Assembly: GCA_022113835.1 (NCBI GenBank)
Contig: JAILWY010000012.1
Location: 10,354,001-10,418,000 of the forward strand
Reading direction: 5' to 3'
Length of the DNA: 64,000 bases
Source of the DNA: Atopsyche davidsoni
Taxonomy: Eukaryota; Arthropoda; Insecta; Trichoptera; Hydrobiosidae
The position numbers were made by a program, and so were the translations under genes. Positions 59,605 to 64,000 of the stretch are shown piece by piece (the stretch's first letter is position 1; each line of letters starts with the position of its first letter). Under the pieces are notes generated by a model, which saw only the letters and a program-made list of their open reading frames with translations, did no database searches and had not been told where the DNA came from.

Positions 59605-59965
59605 CATCAAAGTTTGATTCCTCCCACTAATTGTGATGAGATAAATTCGCCTTTCAACTTTTCCAACTTTAATTCTTTTACCCCCTAAAATGAGAGCTAG
59701 CCTTCGGTTGCGCCGCCCCTGTGCCGGACGCGTGACCGCCAGGGCAGGGGCGCCGACAGAAAAGCCCGTGATGTATTATGTTCCTACGAGAAAAGCTCAT
59801 TTCATTCCATCAACTGTCATATCGCATGATTTATAGAGGGTAATTAAGTTGAGCAAATTCTGACTGGAGGACGATCCCGCTGTTCCGGAGATATTCGACC
59901 AGAACGCCCTGCTATTGATTTTATTAACAGTGTTGTAACAGCTGATACTCTCCTATGGTTACCGC
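59605..59965. other. GC-rich patch, candidate non-coding element
   Basis: Contains GCGCCGCCCCTGTGCCGGAC, then GCGTGACCGCCAGGGCAGGG and GCGCCGACAG, with CACTAATTGTGATG upstream. No frame of note. Confidence 0.45.
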
Positions 59966-59969
59966 ATCC

Positions 59970-60795
59970 TAATATGCTTTTAGTTGGAAATGTATACATT
60001 TTATTATTATCTCCTTTGGAATTTGTATTTCAGCAGATGATAAATATTTAATTTAGATTGTGTTACAAAAACCTTCATATTAACCATCACAATCAGAAAT
60101 ATAAGACGTTCGTATTGTATGTTATTTAATATTTTATTGCTTCTAGAAAACAAACTTATAGGTAAATAAAAAAAACTGTAAAAGAGCAGATTTAATACAC
60201 CGCCATACATTTATAAATTTTTACAAAACTTTAAATAATAGAAAAGAAACAATATAAAAAGTATGTTAATGTAATTTGTCTGGCATTAAAAAATAATGCA
60301 CACCCATATCTGTTTGAAGTAAATCTTTTAAAAGTGAATGACCGCTAAGAAATATTTTTTGTGTAAGGCTTATTTTATAAATATTTTTACCCGGTAGAAT
60401 TTCAAACAACCTCATGAAAAAGTTTGCATTAAGTCTTATTAAGTCTCTATGCAACGTGTCAAGACGTTCGAACGCGTTAGAGGTTTTTAATCTAAATATT
60501 ATAACTAGTAATGAATACATATTATAAAAAAAAATTAAATTTAATAAATGCAGTCAAAAATACTTGACAATACTTTAGTCTATTCAGGTGGTTAACAATC
60601 TTGTGAAATCATTTTATGCATTGAAAAAAAAATTAAAAACCTTATAGCTTTTGAGCAAATTTAATGAAAAACTGTGACTTAATGTATTAAGCAACTCTTG
60701 GTTTGGACTTATTTATGTAATTAAATAAAAAAAACATAAGAAATAATATTAAATATGAGATGAAAAAATATTCATCATAGAGATCATAAGATTCA
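59970..60795. other. AT-rich stretch
   Basis: Stop-dense. Minus frames at 60007-60210 and 60266-60520 are AT-biased and unrecognised. Confidence 0.5.
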
Positions 60796-60799
60796 GGCA

Positions 60800-61365
60800 A
60801 ATAATAGATCAGCGCTGCAGCTGTCGCAATAGATGAGGTCAAAGAGTGAAGGCCTTGCGTCTAAGATAATTTCTGAACTCAAACAAAAACCTTCCAGCCA
60901 ATTATAAAGTTAAAACGCTGTAAGTTGCTTACTAAAAATATTAGCGAGACTGTGCTCGGCTTGCTCAGTGTAAAGGTTTCTTTTGAATGGAGCCTTAACG
61001 TTAAGATTAAATTCATAAGTCGTTGAAACACTGCGACGCAGAAATGACTTCTTTTGAAATAATATAATTTTTTTGAATATTTTCTAAATTAATAAAAATA
61101 TTGTGGAATTATATTTTTGTGCATAATTCTGTTGCTCGAGTATTAAGAACTAAACAAAATTATTTTAATTGCTAAAACTATTATGTCTAACTGTAAACTA
61201 TGTGCAATGCAAATGCAATCTTTTAAACAAGTGGTATTTATTGTGTTATAAATTGTAAATAATTACATAAATGATGTAATTTGTTATGTTCCTTTCATGT
61301 TTTTGGTGCAAAGTTGCTAAGCAGGTTATTTTAAATTACATGTCTAAATCACAAAAATAACAAAT
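60800..61365. other. Mixed then AT-rich stretch
   Basis: Mixed composition at 60805-61050 (GCGCTGCAGCTGTCGC), then AT-rich. Nothing recognised. Confidence 0.45.
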
Positions 61366-61369
61366 TGCT

Positions 61370-61570
61370 ACGGCCCTGCAGTAAAGTGAAGATCCCCAGG
61401 ACGAGGTACCGGATGTAATCGGGTCAATTAAGAAATTTGGCCAAGTCCCAGGGCCGGCGCTTACGGAAGCCTGGGAGATTTTGAGCGATTACAGACCACC
61501 TTCAGCCTCCCCTTCGCTACACCACCCCCCCCATCCTCCCTGCGACACCCAACCCCTGGTTCTTTTAAAT
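61370..61570. other. GC-rich patch with C-rich end
   Basis: Contains CCCAGGACGAGGTACCGG, AGTCCCAGGGCCGGCGC and a C-rich run ACCACCCCCCCCATCC near 61521. No frame of note. Confidence 0.4.
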
Positions 61571-61574
61571 CACC

Positions 61575-62735
61575 CAATGAGAAGCTACTAAGCTGTAGTA
61601 TTCGGATTGGTTTTGATATTCTGGATGTTTTATTACTGAAGTATTAATAACTGTTGATATTAAATATTTTTGAAACAGATCTTATTACTATCAAGAAACA
61701 AACAGAATTACAAATCAGACTCTGGGACTTACGAAGACAAATAAAAACGGAGAAAAAATATTTCTGGAGACAATATTTTTAATTAATTCTCTGAATAAAT
61801 TACATTCAACTTTGAAATACTTCAAACGGCGAGACCAACTGTAAAATAAACTAACTTTCAATAGTTTCAACTTCAACAAACTTTTAAATGGAATGATATT
61901 AAGAGATTACTTTGAAATCAATTCACGTAATTTTTATCATAAATTATATTTTGTGCTAATGGTTTTCTCAAGAGTAAAATGTGTTGCCTGTTTATTTTCT
62001 AACTTTGACTGTTATTTTGCTGTCATAATTTCAAATGACGAAATTTATTTAAATGAACGATCAATACATTTAACGCTAATAAAAAGTAATATTTTAAAAT
62101 AGGCAGAAAGTATAATTAGATAACTGGCTGCTGTGAACATAGCCGCATATCCGTTCCTGTACTCCCGGCCAGCTGCTCACTCTCGTGGTCTCAGTTTTGG
62201 CCATAAAACATTTCATATCAACAAAACTGCATTTAAAATACAGCACAGAAACTAAACACAAACTGTGTTAGTTTATATCAACCTGAGGCAGCTACCGAAT
62301 ATAATGAAGCACTAACCAAACACGCTATCAACCTAGAACTTGCTCATTGTGTGTATATATAAATTAGAGCTTACGGAAGCTTTGAAAATTTTATACATGT
62401 GTATTAAAAGCATTTTAATTAAATTTAAAAAAAACTATGTTTCATTTTAGAATTGTGATATAATTATTTTACTTATGATTTGATCATAAATTCAAGGTAC
62501 ACTACTGATAAATTATTTGTTAACTAACGTTAAATTGTGTTTAACTTTTAGAAAGTTTTAAAATGATCGTTTCGAAATAGACGATGGTTGTATTTTTTAA
62601 AAAATATATATTATACAACAATATCAGCTCGTTTGAAAATCAAAAGCAATGTTGGAAGAACGGTTAAAAAAACGAGCATGTGTTTTTCTGACTTTACTGT
62701 TGTATTTACAAATGAAACTCCGCAAATGAAATGAA
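61575..62735. other. AT-rich stretch
   Basis: Stop-dense apart from a mixed spot at 62125-62200 (ACTCCCGGCCAGCTGCTC). The AT-biased frame 61893-62102 is unrecognised. Confidence 0.5.
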
Positions 62736-62779
62736 GTTAGTTTAGTACGCCATTTGTTAAAACAATTTGAAGTCCATAA

Positions 62780-63065
62780 AAGATCGCCAGGTCAAATAAA
62801 GCAAGAGGCAAGCCACTCGGCTCGGCCCTGTGACAATGATGGGCACAGCCGCATTGCAGCAGGTAGCCGGAGTGACGGAACGAATGAAAATTCACAAGTT
62901 ACGGCGTGTCCACTCAGATTCATCAATACAGTTTTCAATCAGCTGTGGCCACCAGTACGTGCAGGCAGCGAGTGGAAAATAGTCGGGGATGCGGCAAAAA
63001 ATACAATTGCAAACCACCGCGGAAAATTATTTTTCATTCGGCCCAAGGCCCTGCGTTGAAATCGT
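62780..63065. other. GC-richer patch
   Basis: Plus frames at 62754-63059 (TTG start) and 62906-63139 overlap in different phases; neither is recognisable. Contains CCACTCGGCTCGGCCCTGTG and CAAACCACCGCGGAAAATT. Confidence 0.3.
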
Positions 63066-63069
63066 TTGA

Positions 63070-63400
63070 TCGTGTAAAAAAATCTCACAATTGTTTTAGT
63101 TCTTACATGTTATATTTTATCAAGATATATTTTTTCTAGAATGAAATATGAGCGAAGCAATATTTTAATATGGAGTGTAGAATATCAAACAACCTAAAAT
63201 AGATATGTGGTGTAGAGCTCTTTATTAATTCATGAAATTTAATTACTCAAGCTTTCATGAAAAATTAACATTTTGCAATAATACGGAGAATTTAATAATA
63301 CATTATAATTTTAATGCTCGCTTGCTGGAATTGAAAAAGCCTACGGCCTTTTAAAAACACAATTCTCAGAAGTTTTGTTCCGATGAAGTTATATATTTAT
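63070..63400. other. AT-rich stretch
   Basis: Stop-dense. Nothing recognised. Confidence 0.55.
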
Positions 63401-63404
63401 TACT

Positions 63405-63705
63405 AAGTAATCTGCACGCAAAACGCATCCTGCAGTGCAGAGGTTCGAAGCCCCGACTTCGATTGCCCCACCTTTGGCCGGCCCACCTCGCCGGTCGGTT
63501 TTGCCGATTAACTTTTTGTTTGCGCCCGTTGTCCAGGGCCGCGTCTTTATTGGCAATCATAGAAGGAAAAGGGCCACTTCGGTCGTAAGTTTCGTTTATT
63601 TCTCCGCAATTTATGGCACCCGGGATCCTGGGGCCGCGCGTATTTCATACGGAATATTGATGAGTAAACAAAAGCACGGACGAAATGGCGTGTGATCTGA
63701 AGAAT
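63405..63705. other. GC-rich patch, candidate non-coding element
   Basis: Contains GGTTCGAAGCCCCGAC, CCGGCCCACCTCGCCGGTCGG (an imperfect inverted CCGGC/GCCGG), CGCCCGTTGTCCAGGGCCGC and CACCCGGGATCCTGGGGCC. Frames on both strands are unrecognised. The first motif is a perfect pol III B-box string but has no A-box upstream. Confidence 0.4.
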
Positions 63706-63709
63706 ATCC

Positions 63710-64000
63710 CCCTTTTATGAAGTTGGGATATTTTCTTCATACATTGTCGGATCGGGCAATGCAGCATAAATTTTTATACGTTTTCAAGCTGCGAAACACC
63801 ACCCAACGTAATGGATTTCCTGAATTTCTAATAAAATAACTATACGCAGGTTTGTTTGTGTTTTATTTTTAAAATTTGTTGCAATTGGACTATCCACGGA
63901 CACGGACAAAGCTCTCCTCATTTTAAGTGAAAAGTTGAAATGTTGAGCGGCGCTCCCGACGGGATGGGCTGCATTCACTCATTTCGTTGGAAATTAACTA
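63710..64000. other. Mixed-composition window end
   Basis: AT-rich with a GC-richer tail (63940-63975, GAGCGGCGCTCCCGACGGG). No gene recognised; the sequence runs off the window. Confidence 0.45.

Noticed and set aside
63435..63460. Perfect B-box-like GGTTCGAAGCC
   Set aside because: No A-box or cloverleaf upstream; probably chance in a GC-rich patch.

Overview
The window is almost entirely non-coding DNA from an insect (order not determinable) and shows no intact protein-coding gene. The background is AT-rich, with long A and T runs, frequent stop codons and no operon-like packing. It is interrupted every few kilobases by 100-450 bp patches of much higher G+C. Many patches hold short TAATTA-like or POU-like motifs and resemble the non-coding elements found in large introns and gene deserts of developmental or neural genes. 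No bacterial, phage or CRISPR feature was seen.

The firmest gene is the microRNA mir-932 on the minus strand at about 27943-28027. Its 22-nt 5p product matches the insect miR-932 sequence I recall, and the star arm folds back on it. In Drosophila and honeybee mir-932 lies in an intron of a neuroligin gene (Nlg2). The simplest inference is that the window is part of a very large intron, or flanking DNA, of a neuroligin-type gene read on the minus strand. No neuroligin exon was recognised, so this host assignment is by synteny only. About 2 kb away, at 29971-30070, a 100-nt imperfect hairpin could be a second small-RNA precursor or a decayed repeat.

The mobile-element content is modest. There is a fold-back Tc1/mariner derivative with arms of about 200 bp that both carry the start of a transposase (55248-55840). 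A pogo/Tigger-type MITE with a TA target duplication lies at 57166-57513. A decayed mariner transposase scrap lies near 51000-51110. Two copies of one tRNA-derived SINE-like family lie at about 23.6 and 28.8 kb, and another tRNA-like sequence is near 57.65 kb. A 125-bp element with 18-bp terminal inverted repeats is at 41094-41218. Two near-perfect long hairpins occur at 1094-1185 and 7841-7929, and one short dispersed repeat is present near 1.2 and 11.5 kb.

Layout: 0-13 kb is AT-rich with hairpins, a minisatellite and a G-rich block. 13-27 kb has dense GC patches, strongest at 19.4, 20.9-21.2 and 21.9-23.3 kb. 27-31 kb holds mir-932, SINE copy 2, the 100-nt hairpin and a patch. 31-53 kb has sparse patches separated by long AT-rich desert (36.7-40.3, 48.7-52.4 kb). 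53-64 kb has closely spaced patches plus the Tc1 and pogo elements. Several open frames of 70-145 codons exist, but none is a recognisable protein family; they are listed with low confidence.
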